Source of the DNA: Phycisphaerales bacterium
GTDB lineage: Bacteria > Planctomycetota > Phycisphaerae > Phycisphaerales > UBA1924
Reading direction: 5' to 3'
DNA length: 5,647 nt
Assembly (NCBI GenBank): GCA_026982035.1
Contig: JALSHW010000031.1
Location: 1-5,647, forward strand
The notes beneath the pieces were generated by a model. The model was given only the letters and a program-made list of their open reading frames with translations, did not search any database and had not been told where the DNA came from. Of the stretch, positions 1-5,567 are shown in pieces (the first letter of the stretch is position 1; each line of letters starts with the position of its first letter). The position numbers were made by a program, and so were the translations under genes.

Positions 1-68
1 CCAGCGGGGCACCCGACCTATTGCTCTTTTTTCCAGTCCCTGGTGGCTCATGGCCAGTTCCTTCTTTG

Positions 69-84
69 TTCCGGTATTTCGGAA
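69..84. repeat. small inverted repeat TTCCG-N6-CGGAA
   Basis: A 5-bp stem with a six-base spacer (GTATTT) lies about 110 bases ahead of the sigma start codon. It could be an operator or a weak hairpin. It is short enough to arise by chance. Confidence 0.3.
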
Positions 85-102
85 TGTTCGGTCTGTATGG
101 GT

Positions 103-149
103 GTGGGAATTGTCCTATGGTTGTGGGTTGGTGGGAATAGTGTCCTTTG
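103..149 (+). repeat. imperfect direct repeat upstream of the sigma gene
   Basis: GTGGGAATTGTCCTATG (103-119) and GTGGGAATAGTGTCCTTTG (131-149) are similar, with starts 28 bases apart. A further GGAAT stands at 81-85 and a further TGTCCT at 159-164. GGAAT resembles an ECF -35 element (GGAAC), which would fit autoregulation, but no matching -10 is evident. Confidence 0.4.
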
Positions 150-194
150 TGTGTTTGTTGTCCTGTGTGTCGAGAGGCGGGCGAGTTGGAACGG

Positions 195-794
195 ATGAAG
201 TTTGAACAACTTGCTTTGCAGCATCTTGACGCTGTGTATCGCATGGCGTTTCACCTGAGCCGGGACGCGGATGTGGCGGATGAGTTGGTTCAGGAGGTGT
301 ATGTGCGGGCGTTTCGGCCTGGCACGATTGAGCGGTTTGAAGACAAGAGTGCCGAGGACGATATGACTTCGGGCGTGGGAGGCATGCGGTCGTGGTTGTT
401 TGCCATTACGCACAATGTCTTTTACTCGAAGATCAAGAAGGACAAGCGTCGGCCTATGGCGGTTGAGGAGTTCTTCAATGAGTCTTCTGATGAGTTGATG
501 CCTGATGAGGCGCCGCCGGTGTATGACCGGGCTTCATTGGACTTTGAGCATGTTGATGAGAAACTCAAGGATGTTCTTTTTGGATTGAAAGATGAGTACC
601 GTGAGGTGCTTTTGATGTGGTCGGTTGATGGGTTGAAATACCGTGAGATCGGCGAGATATTGGGCGTTCCGATTGGAACGGTAATGAGCCGGCTGCACAG
701 GGCTCGCAAGCTTTTGGGTGATGCACTCATGAGCGATGAGAAGGCGGTTGAGGATTTGGGTCTGCGGGTGATGAGTGGACGGAATGAAGAATGA
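195..794 (+). CDS. ECF-family (sigma-70-like) RNA polymerase sigma factor
   Basis: This gene encodes a 199-residue alternative sigma factor that should direct core RNA polymerase to a small regulon. It has the two-domain ECF layout with no sigma region 1 or 3. Region 2 spans about residues 8-86, with the core-binding motif DELVQEVYVRAF at 29-40 and the DNA-melting/-10 helix WLFAITHNVFYSKIKK at 67-82. Region 4 spans about 120-175, with the helix-turn-helix YREIGEILGVPIGTVMSRLH at 149-168, which should read the -35 element. An acidic insertion of roughly ten residues (about 43-62) lengthens the loop inside region 2. I chose ATG 195 because conserved ECF sequence begins there. A TTG at 147 in the same frame would add 16 residues, four of them Cys, to a protein that otherwise has none. 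The ribosome binding site is weak (GAGAGG at 172-177, 17 bases away). The stop codon overlaps the next gene (ATGA), as is usual for sigma/anti-sigma pairs. The exact ECF group is not assigned. Confidence 0.93.
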   Translation: MKFEQLALQHLDAVYRMAFHLSRDADVADELVQEVYVRAFRPGTIERFEDKSAEDDMTSGVGGMRSWLFAITHNVFYSKIKKDKRRPMAVEEFFNESSDELMPDEAPPVYDRASLDFEHVDEKLKDVLFGLKDEYREVLLMWSVDGLKYREIGEILGVPIGTVMSRLHRARKLLGDALMSDEKAVEDLGLRVMSGRNEE

Positions 795-1738
795 ATGATG
801 AACGCGATAACTTGGATGCCAATGTGAATACTGGTTTGGATACGGAGAACCTGTGTATTGCGGCGATGCTGCGGGCGTGTGCTGATGGGGAGTTGTGCCC
901 GGAGCAATGTGATCGTTTGAAGCGGTATTTGGCGGAGCATCCTGAGGCGGCGGGGCAAGTTGAGTTTGAAAAGGCACTCAAGGGGAGTTGTGAGCGGGTG
1001 ATGGGGGCTGGGTGCGGGTGTCCGAATTCATTGCGGGCCAAGATTGAAGCGTTGGCGTGTGAGTGCATGAACGCTTCTGGGATCGAGGCGTCCAATCAAC
1101 GGACACGGAGGGCGAGTTTTTGGAAATTGAGTCCTGCGATGAGCGCGATGGCGGCGGTGCTGGTGCTTGCTGGTGGGGCGTTGATCTGGCAGAGTGCTTC
1201 GATGATTTCTCAGGGTGGTGGATTTGGGTTGGTGCAGACAACGCCTGTGGGGTATGCCGAGCGTGTGGGGGATTTTGTGGCTCGGGAGCATGTGCGGTGT
1301 TGTGAGGAGACGGTGGCGGCGGCGAAACTGATTCATAAGGATCTTGGGGATGCGACGGCGTATTTTTCTGAGAAGTTTGATATGTCTGTGGTGACGCCTG
1401 ATCCGGATCGTGGATCGAGCAGGATTCAGTTTTATGGTGGTGGGGATTGTCATGTGCCTGCGACCAAGGGGTCGGGGCATTTGCGGTTTGATGCGATTGG
1501 GGATGATGGGGCGGTGGTGTCGCTGAGTTTGTTTGTGTCTCCTGATCCTGGATTGCTTGGGATCGAGGAGGGGGTGACTTATAAGCTTGATTCGGCGCAG
1601 TGTGCCAAGCAGGGGGCGAGTTTGTTTGCTTGGGTTGCTGATGGGGTGATGTATTTGTTGGTGTCTGAGGCCGACGATGCGATGTGTGCTGAGGTGCGGT
1701 CGATGATGCGGGCGCCCGATGAGGTTCGCCGGCTTTGA
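791..1738 (+). CDS. single-pass membrane anti-sigma factor, cysteine-rich
   Basis: This 315-residue protein probably binds and inhibits the upstream sigma factor. Residues 20-60 resemble the anti-sigma N-terminal fold (ACADGELCPEQCDRLKRYL at 29-47), but the usual HxxxCxxC zinc ligands of that helix are replaced (Y46, H50, A53). One hydrophobic membrane segment lies at about 113-133 after the basic patch RTRR (104-107), so the N-terminus should be cytoplasmic and the C-terminus periplasmic. The outer part (about 158-303) resembles the extracytoplasmic domain common in proteobacterial and planctomycete anti-sigma factors. It has an HVRC motif (167-170), an FxxKxD-like stretch (192-197), GGGDCHVP (216-223), HLRF (230-233) and LSLFV (245-249). 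There are 14 cysteines, nine of them in the first 92 residues, which suggests redox or metal sensing. ATG 791 overlaps the sigma stop codon by four bases, so translation is probably coupled. Family placement is from remembered patterns. The anti-sigma role is inferred from context plus topology. Confidence 0.85.
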   Translation: MNDERDNLDANVNTGLDTENLCIAAMLRACADGELCPEQCDRLKRYLAEHPEAAGQVEFEKALKGSCERVMGAGCGCPNSLRAKIEALACECMNASGIEASNQRTRRASFWKLSPAMSAMAAVLVLAGGALIWQSASMISQGGGFGLVQTTPVGYAERVGDFVAREHVRCCEETVAAAKLIHKDLGDATAYFSEKFDMSVVTPDPDRGSSRIQFYGGGDCHVPATKGSGHLRFDAIGDDGAVVSLSLFVSPDPGLLGIEEGVTYKLDSAQCAKQGASLFAWVADGVMYLLVSEADDAMCAEVRSMMRAPDEVRRL

Positions 1739-1757
1739 TCGAGAATTTGGGTCGTGC

Positions 1758-1790
1758 GACCTGGCTGCGACTTGGCTGCGGCTTGGCTGT
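1758..1790 (+). repeat. three tandem imperfect 11-bp repeats
   Basis: GACCTGGCTGC, GACTTGGCTGC and GGCTTGGCTGT follow each other without a gap, and a partial fourth copy (GACC) comes after. The core CTTGGCTG is nearly constant. The 11-base period is about one helical turn, so the copies would face the same side of the DNA. They begin 19 bases after the anti-sigma stop codon and are non-coding. Confidence 0.7.
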
Positions 1791-1804
1791 GACCCGCCAG
1801 TGAC

Positions 1805-1814
1805 ATCAATTGAT
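1805..1814. repeat. 10-bp perfect palindrome
   Basis: ATCAATTGAT is a perfect palindrome in the gap upstream of the TATAAT box. It is AT-rich in a GT-rich setting. It could be an operator half or chance; nothing else supports a function. Confidence 0.35.
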
Positions 1815-1965
1815 CTGAATTATCATGGACCTTGTTGTCGGGGTTGATCTGTTGTGGGTGGAATGCCGATTGGAGAAGTGTGGGTATTGGGTGAATTGTG
1901 CCCATTGGGTGGTAATCTGGGTCTTTGATTGGTGATGAAACGAACTGGTGGGGGGGGGTGGCGAG

Positions 1966-1971
1966 TATAAT
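1966..1971 (+). promoter_or_regulatory. candidate -10 box for the TPR-protein/phosphatase operon
   Basis: A perfect TATAAT stands in a GT-rich gap where such a string is unlikely by chance. Transcription would begin near 1978, giving a leader of about 18 bases that just includes the ribosome binding site at 1982. There is no good TTGACA at the expected 17-base spacing (AACTGG lies at 1943-1948). TGAAAC/GAACTG around 1936-1947 faintly recalls an ECF-type -35 element but has no matching ECF -10. The spacer contains nine consecutive G. Confidence 0.5.
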
Positions 1972-1981
1972 TTGGTAGAGC

Positions 1982-1988
1982 GGAAGGA
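1982..1988 (+). promoter_or_regulatory. ribosome binding site that fixes the TPR-protein start
   Basis: GGAAGGA lies seven bases before ATG 1996. It is the only well-spaced Shine-Dalgarno sequence in the window and decides between GTG 1948, ATG 1996 and ATG 2014. Confidence 0.75.
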
Positions 1989-1995
1989 TTCTGAT

Positions 1996-3810
1996 ATGAG
2001 CGATGTCCAGCGAATGAAATGTTCAGTCCGAGGTTTGAAGACTTGTCTGCTTGTGGCGGTGGTGGGGAGCGTGGGGGCTTTGTCGATGCCTGCGTTGGGG
2101 CAGAATGCTCTTGGGGACGGGAGGGGGTTGGCGGCCAATCCTCGGCAGGGTTCTGGTGGGCAGAATTATCAGCGGCCGAGTTTGGAGAAGGAGGTGCAGT
2201 TTCGCAATGCGATTGCGACTGGTAATGCACCTGGGGGGTTGAGCTTTCGGGGTGATCTTGGGTATCGGGCGCCGGGGGAGTTTTCTGGTGCGTTGGGGTC
2301 TGATTCGTTGTATTCGTTTCGGCGGGATTCGTTGTATTCTGGATTGGCGGGGATGGGGATTCGGGGGACCGATGCGATTCAGTATCAGTTTTCGATGACG
2401 ACGGGTTCGCGGGTGACGCGGAATCTTGTGGGGAATCTTTCGTTGTCTCGTTTGGATGGGGCCAATTCGTCGCGGTTTCGTGGAGGGGTTCATGATGGGA
2501 TGCCTTTGGCGATAGATCCAGTTGGCCAGTTGCAACAGCAACGGCAAGAACAGCGACAGTTGCAACAGGGGTCTGGGGCGGTGAGTGGGACGCTTCGGTC
2601 GGCTTCGTCGTATTCGGCGAACCTTGGGTTGTCTCCTGAGTTGGTGTCGGTGTTTGAAAAGGGGATTGAGAGGGATCGGTATGGGTTGGTTTCGACGCCT
2701 TTGATGGGGTTGGTGGCGACGCCTTTGGATTCAGCCAAGAGCAGGCAAAAGGCGGCGCGGGCTCGTGGAACGGCGGGGGTGACTGAGCCGATTCGGACTT
2801 CGTATACCGATACGGTTGAGGAGTTGCGGGCTCGTGCTGAGGCGATCCGGGCGCGGCGGTTGGAGAATCAAGAAGCGGGGCCGGATGATGGGTCTGATCC
2901 TGATGCCAAGGAGCGGGAGACCAGTGATTGGATTGCTCAGCAGCTCATGCAGTTGCAGCGGCAGGTGCTTGGTATTCCTGAGCCGGCTGGTGAGGATGAT
3001 CCGATTGAAGTGGTCGAGCGGCCTGAGGGGGCGTCGAGCATGGATGTTGATGGTTCGGCCAAGGTGCGTGATCCGATGAATCCATATCCTGATGGCGAAG
3101 GGATCAAGGGTGGGGTTGGTGAGATGGGAACGCCTGAGATTTCGTTTGATTATGGGGAGGGGTTGGTGGGCAACTCGACTTATACGATTGATCCGGACAC
3201 CCTTGAGATGATTCGGGGTGATGGTCGGCGGATTACTTACTTGATTGATCCGACGGCATCGAATCGTGATATTTATTCTGAGCATATCAGTGCTGGTGAG
3301 CGGTTGCTTGCCAAGGGTCGGTACTTTGATGCTGAGGAGCGGTTTACCAATGCTTTGGCGATTCGGCAGGGGGATGTGTCGGCTCAGTTGGGTCGGTTGC
3401 ATGCACAGATTGGTGCGGGGCTTGTGATTAGTGCTTCGGTGAATTTACAGGGTTTGATGAGTGAGCATTTGGAGGTGGTGTCGCGTCGGTATGCTGGTGA
3501 GTTGCTTCCGAGTGAAGATCGGTTGGAGGATTTGATTTTCAATTTGCGTGTGCGTGCTGGGCTTGATGAGCGTCGGCCTGGGACGATTGAGGAGAGTGTG
3601 CAGGTGCGGGTGGCGAGTGGATTGTTGATTGCGTATTTGGGGTATCAGCTTGATGATGCTGAGCAGATGAATGATGGGTTGTCGGTGATTCGTCGGATTG
3701 GGTCTGGGCATGATGCTCGATTGGTTCGGTTGCTTGAGACGGTGTGGGGTTCGGTGATGGAAAGCGATGGGGTTTCTGGGGGGCGTGATGGAAGTGAGTC
3801 GGAGCCATGA
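1996..3810 (+). CDS. exported TPR-like protein of unknown function (Planctomycetota family)
   Basis: This 604-residue protein has no known function that I can name. A Sec signal peptide occupies about residues 1-35: basic MKCSVRGLK, a hydrophobic core near 17-30, and a likely cut after ALG (33-35). Residues 60-150 form a conserved-looking block with NAIATGNAPGGLSFRGDLGY (71-90) and two DSLYS copies. Residues 178-191 are Gln/Arg-rich (QLQQQRQEQRQLQQ). Residues 272-325 look helical and partly coiled-coil. Residues 326-425 are acidic and loop-rich. Residues 427-583 are helical, with one TPR-like hairpin (AGERLLAKGRYFDAEERFTN, 433-452). The mature part has no cysteine. ATG 1996 is chosen because GGAAGGA lies seven bases upstream and a TATAAT box lies just before that. 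A GTG at 1948 would place the promoter inside the gene, and ATG 2014 is a possible later start. The stop codon overlaps the phosphatase start (ATGA). The protein is probably periplasmic or envelope-associated and may act as a scaffold; that is inference. Confidence 0.88.
   Translation: MSDVQRMKCSVRGLKTCLLVAVVGSVGALSMPALGQNALGDGRGLAANPRQGSGGQNYQRPSLEKEVQFRNAIATGNAPGGLSFRGDLGYRAPGEFSGALGSDSLYSFRRDSLYSGLAGMGIRGTDAIQYQFSMTTGSRVTRNLVGNLSLSRLDGANSSRFRGGVHDGMPLAIDPVGQLQQQRQEQRQLQQGSGAVSGTLRSASSYSANLGLSPELVSVFEKGIERDRYGLVSTPLMGLVATPLDSAKSRQKAARARGTAGVTEPIRTSYTDTVEELRARAEAIRARRLENQEAGPDDGSDPDAKERETSDWIAQQLMQLQRQVLGIPEPAGEDDPIEVVERPEGASSMDVDGSAKVRDPMNPYPDGEGIKGGVGEMGTPEISFDYGEGLVGNSTYTIDPDTLEMIRGDGRRITYLIDPTASNRDIYSEHISAGERLLAKGRYFDAEERFTNALAIRQGDVSAQLGRLHAQIGAGLVISASVNLQGLMSEHLEVVSRRYAGELLPSEDRLEDLIFNLRVRAGLDERRPGTIEESVQVRVASGLLIAYLGYQLDDAEQMNDGLSVIRRIGSGHDARLVRLLETVWGSVMESDGVSGGRDGSESEP
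2302..2339 (+). repeat. in-frame duplicated DSLYS repeat, 24-base period
   Basis: GATTCGTTGTATTC occurs identically at 2302-2315 and 2326-2339, encoding DSLYS at residues 103-107 and 111-115 of the exported protein. The period is 24 bases (eight residues). Confidence 0.75.
2527..2568 (+). repeat. duplicated CAGTTGCAACAG in a Gln-rich segment
   Basis: CAGTTGCAACAG is present at 2527-2538 and 2557-2568, 30 bases apart, and each copy contains the 8-base palindrome GTTGCAAC. It encodes the Gln/Arg-rich stretch at residues 178-191 of the exported protein. The segment is A- and C-rich, opposite to the surrounding GT-rich sequence. Confidence 0.7.
2683..2727 (+). repeat. in-frame 21-base tandem repeat, 24-base period
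   Basis: Two 21-base copies (2683-2703 and 2707-2727) differ at two positions and encode GLVSTPL and GLVATPL (residues 230-236 and 238-244) of the exported protein. The period matches the other repeat in this gene at 2302-2339. Confidence 0.75.
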
Positions 3811-5510
3811 GTCCATTGCGGGGCGTGGGTGCTGGAGGGGGTGGGGGGCGAGGGGATTCGTTGCGTGAGTATTGGACGGATGGTTCGGTGGCGCGGTTGT
3901 GCGCGACGCTCAGCGAGTTGACGGGGGTGCCTATTGAGCTTCGGGATGAGCGGGGGATTGTGCTGGACCCGGATGCTGATTCAGAGTTTTTTGGCGGGCG
4001 GATTGAGCCGATCAAGGAGGGGTCGAAGGTGTTTCCGATTCATATGGGGGGCGGTGACGGGGCGGTGATTGGTTCGGTGGTGGTTGGATGTGGGGATATG
4101 ACGGAGGGCGGGGGCCAGGGCGATGGAGGAACCGATGTGGTGGCGTGCTTGTTGATCGAGCGGATCGGTGGATTGGTTGCTTCGATGGCGTCGCAGATGA
4201 CCAGTGATGTGTCGGAGTTGCGGGTGCGGGTCAAAGAGGTTGAGGTGCTGTATCGGCTCAATGCGTTGTTGGTGTCTGGGGGGCGGGTGGATGAGACTTT
4301 GGAGTTGGCGTTGGATGCGGCTCTTGATGCGTTGGATTTGGATGCTGGGGCGATTATGTTGCTTCCTGAGGATTCGGAGGGGCTGGCGCGGACCGATGAT
4401 GAGGGGGAACTTGAGCGGAGTGCTTCGATTGGTTTGAGTGAGGGGTGGTTGAGTTGTCCGCTGCCTTTGTCTGAAGGGCGGAGTGTTGATCGGGCGTCGC
4501 TTGATGGGCAGGTGATTGCGATTGAGGATTTGCACAGCGATGAGCGGGTCTTGGCGCGGGATCAGGTGGTTGATGAGGGGCTCAAATCATTTTTGGGTGC
4601 GGGGATGGTTTTTGGCGATCATCCGATTGGGGTGATTCGGTTGTATTCGCGGACTCGAAGGTCGTTTACGGGGGCTGAGTGTCGGTTGATTCGGTCGATT
4701 GGGCAATCGGCGGCGATGGCCGTTGAGCAGGCGCGGCTGATCAAGATGAAAGCCCGTGAACGGCGGACGCAGCGGTCGTTGAAAATTGCGGCGACGGTGC
4801 AGAAGCGGATGATGCCTGATCGGTTGCCTGAGGTGGAGAACTTGGATATTGCGGCGAGGTTTCGGCCGAGCTATCAGATTGCGGGGGATTTTTATGATGT
4901 GTTTGAAGTGCGCGATAAGATCGGGATCATGGTGGGGGATGTGGTGGGCAAGGGGATTGTGGCGGGGCTTTTGATGAGTGCGGTGCGGGCGACGCTTCGG
5001 GCGTATGCGGAGCTCAGTGATGATTTGTCACGGGTGATGGCGCGGACCAATGAGGCGATTTACCGGGACACGACGATTGCGGAGTTTGCGACGATCTGGT
5101 ATGGGGTGTTTGATCCTGAGCGTTGTGAGTTGTGTTGGGTGACGGCGGGGCATGAGCCACCGATTGTGTTGACCATGGGGGAGGATGGGAAGTGGTCGTA
5201 TGAGTTGCTCAAGGGTGAGGGGTTGGTGGCTGGGGTGCAGGAGGGGGAGGAGTATGTGATGGAGCGGGCGGTGCTTGAGAGGGATCAGGTGGTGGTGGCG
5301 TATACCGATGGGATGACGGATGCGATGGATTTTGAGGGTCAACGGTTTGGGCGGGGGCGGTTGATTTGTGCGATTGTGGAGACGCTTGATGAGGAGCCGG
5401 GGGCGAGTGCTGAGCGTGTGATTGAGCGGATATTTTGGCATATGCGTCAGTTTACGGGTTTGCAGCCACAGACGGATGATGAGACGGTGGTGGTGATGCG
5501 GGCGCGGTAG
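3807..5510 (+). CDS. GAF domain-containing SpoIIE/RsbU-type PP2C serine/threonine phosphatase
   Basis: This 567-residue soluble enzyme should remove phosphate from Ser/Thr of a partner protein, classically a STAS-domain anti-anti-sigma factor, using two Mn/Mg ions. The tail is glycine-rich (residues 6-16). Residues 21-120 look like a small sensory domain I cannot name (LCATLSELTGVPIELRDERG at 31-50). A short coiled coil (about 128-150) leads to a GAF domain (about 150-310), followed by a linker helix with VQKRMMP (331-337), the usual entry to RsbU phosphatases. The PP2C domain (about 345-566) keeps all expected motifs: GDFYD (360-364), GDVVGKG (377-383), TAGH (446-449), YTDG (499-502) and TDDET (556-560), so it should be active. 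No membrane segment is seen. The ATG overlaps the upstream stop codon by four bases. GGAG at 3801-3804 is only two bases from the start, so coupled translation is likely. No STAS or kinase partner is encoded in the window, so the substrate is unknown. Confidence 0.95.
   Translation: MSPLRGVGAGGGGGRGDSLREYWTDGSVARLCATLSELTGVPIELRDERGIVLDPDADSEFFGGRIEPIKEGSKVFPIHMGGGDGAVIGSVVVGCGDMTEGGGQGDGGTDVVACLLIERIGGLVASMASQMTSDVSELRVRVKEVEVLYRLNALLVSGGRVDETLELALDAALDALDLDAGAIMLLPEDSEGLARTDDEGELERSASIGLSEGWLSCPLPLSEGRSVDRASLDGQVIAIEDLHSDERVLARDQVVDEGLKSFLGAGMVFGDHPIGVIRLYSRTRRSFTGAECRLIRSIGQSAAMAVEQARLIKMKARERRTQRSLKIAATVQKRMMPDRLPEVENLDIAARFRPSYQIAGDFYDVFEVRDKIGIMVGDVVGKGIVAGLLMSAVRATLRAYAELSDDLSRVMARTNEAIYRDTTIAEFATIWYGVFDPERCELCWVTAGHEPPIVLTMGEDGKWSYELLKGEGLVAGVQEGEEYVMERAVLERDQVVVAYTDGMTDAMDFEGQRFGRGRLICAIVETLDEEPGASAERVIERIFWHMRQFTGLQPQTDDETVVVMRAR
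3820..3855 (+). other. G-quadruplex-type G-run cluster at the phosphatase start
   Basis: Five G-runs of 3-6 bases (3820-3823, 3827-3829, 3837-3841, 3843-3848, 3852-3855) are separated by loops of 1-7 bases. They lie 13 bases inside the phosphatase gene on the coding strand, so the mRNA would carry the motif. They encode its glycine-rich tail. Confidence 0.6.
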
Positions 5511-5531
5511 AGATGAAGGGTACAGAATTAA

Positions 5532-5567
5532 AAAAACGCTCGCTGCATCCTTGCGGCGGGCGTTTTT
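5532..5567. terminator. intrinsic terminator, probably bidirectional
   Basis: The arms at 5532-5546 and 5553-5567 can pair over 15 bp. ACGCTCGCTGC pairs with GCGGCGGGCGT with no mismatch (two G-U pairs), and four A-T pairs extend the base. The loop is ATCCTT. The stem ends in five T (5563-5567) on the + strand and is preceded by seven A (5530-5536), which would be a U-run for transcripts from the other side. It starts 22 bases after the phosphatase stop codon, so it ends the TPR-protein/phosphatase transcript. It may also stop a convergent gene beyond the window. Confidence 0.92.

Larger units (their letters stand above)
1..194. other. non-coding leader upstream of the sigma gene
   Basis: No gene on either strand is credible here. 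Apart from the short repeats, the stretch is GT-rich like the rest of the window. It presumably contains the sigma operon promoter, but no clear -35/-10 pair can be named. Confidence 0.5.
1739..1995. other. intergenic region between the two gene pairs
   Basis: These 257 bases separate the anti-sigma stop codon from the next start. They hold three 11-bp repeats (1758-1790), a near-perfect dyad GGTCG-TG-CGACC (1750-1761), a palindrome ATCAATTGAT (1805-1814), a run of nine G (1950-1958) and the TATAAT box. No hairpin followed by a T-run is present, so the first transcript has no clear intrinsic terminator here and could read into the second pair. No small coding sequence with a credible start is seen. 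Confidence 0.6.

Noticed and set aside
147..194. TTG start giving a 16-residue extension of the sigma factor.
   Set aside because: The extension (MCVCCPVC...) is Cys-rich and unlike ECF N-termini. Conserved sequence starts at ATG 195.
1063..1305. Alternative-frame + strand open frames (also 2019-2225, 2051-2242, 2816-3079, 4204-4437).
   Set aside because: They lie wholly within larger genes with clear domains, and their translations are biased Gly/Trp/Cys/Arg strings typical of shifted G-rich codons.
1750..1761. GGTCG-TG-CGACC as a terminator hairpin after the anti-sigma gene.
   Set aside because: The spacer is only two bases, too small for a stable RNA loop, and no T-run follows.
1948..1995. 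GTG start giving a longer exported protein.
   Set aside because: It would translate the G-run and the TATAAT box and bury the signal peptide. ATG 1996 has a well-placed GGAAGGA.
2731..3402. Long open frame on the minus strand (223 codons), with similar ones at 3981-4535, 2023-2565 and 422-958.
   Set aside because: The minus strand is rich in A and C, and every stop codon needs T, so stops are scarce by composition. The translations are dominated by R, P, H, T, I and L with no recognisable domain, and they lie inside well-supported + strand genes.
4137..4193. Possible membrane segment in the phosphatase (residues 111-129).
   Set aside because: The stretch contains E118 and R119 in its centre and is short. 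It fits better as a helix leading into the coiled coil.
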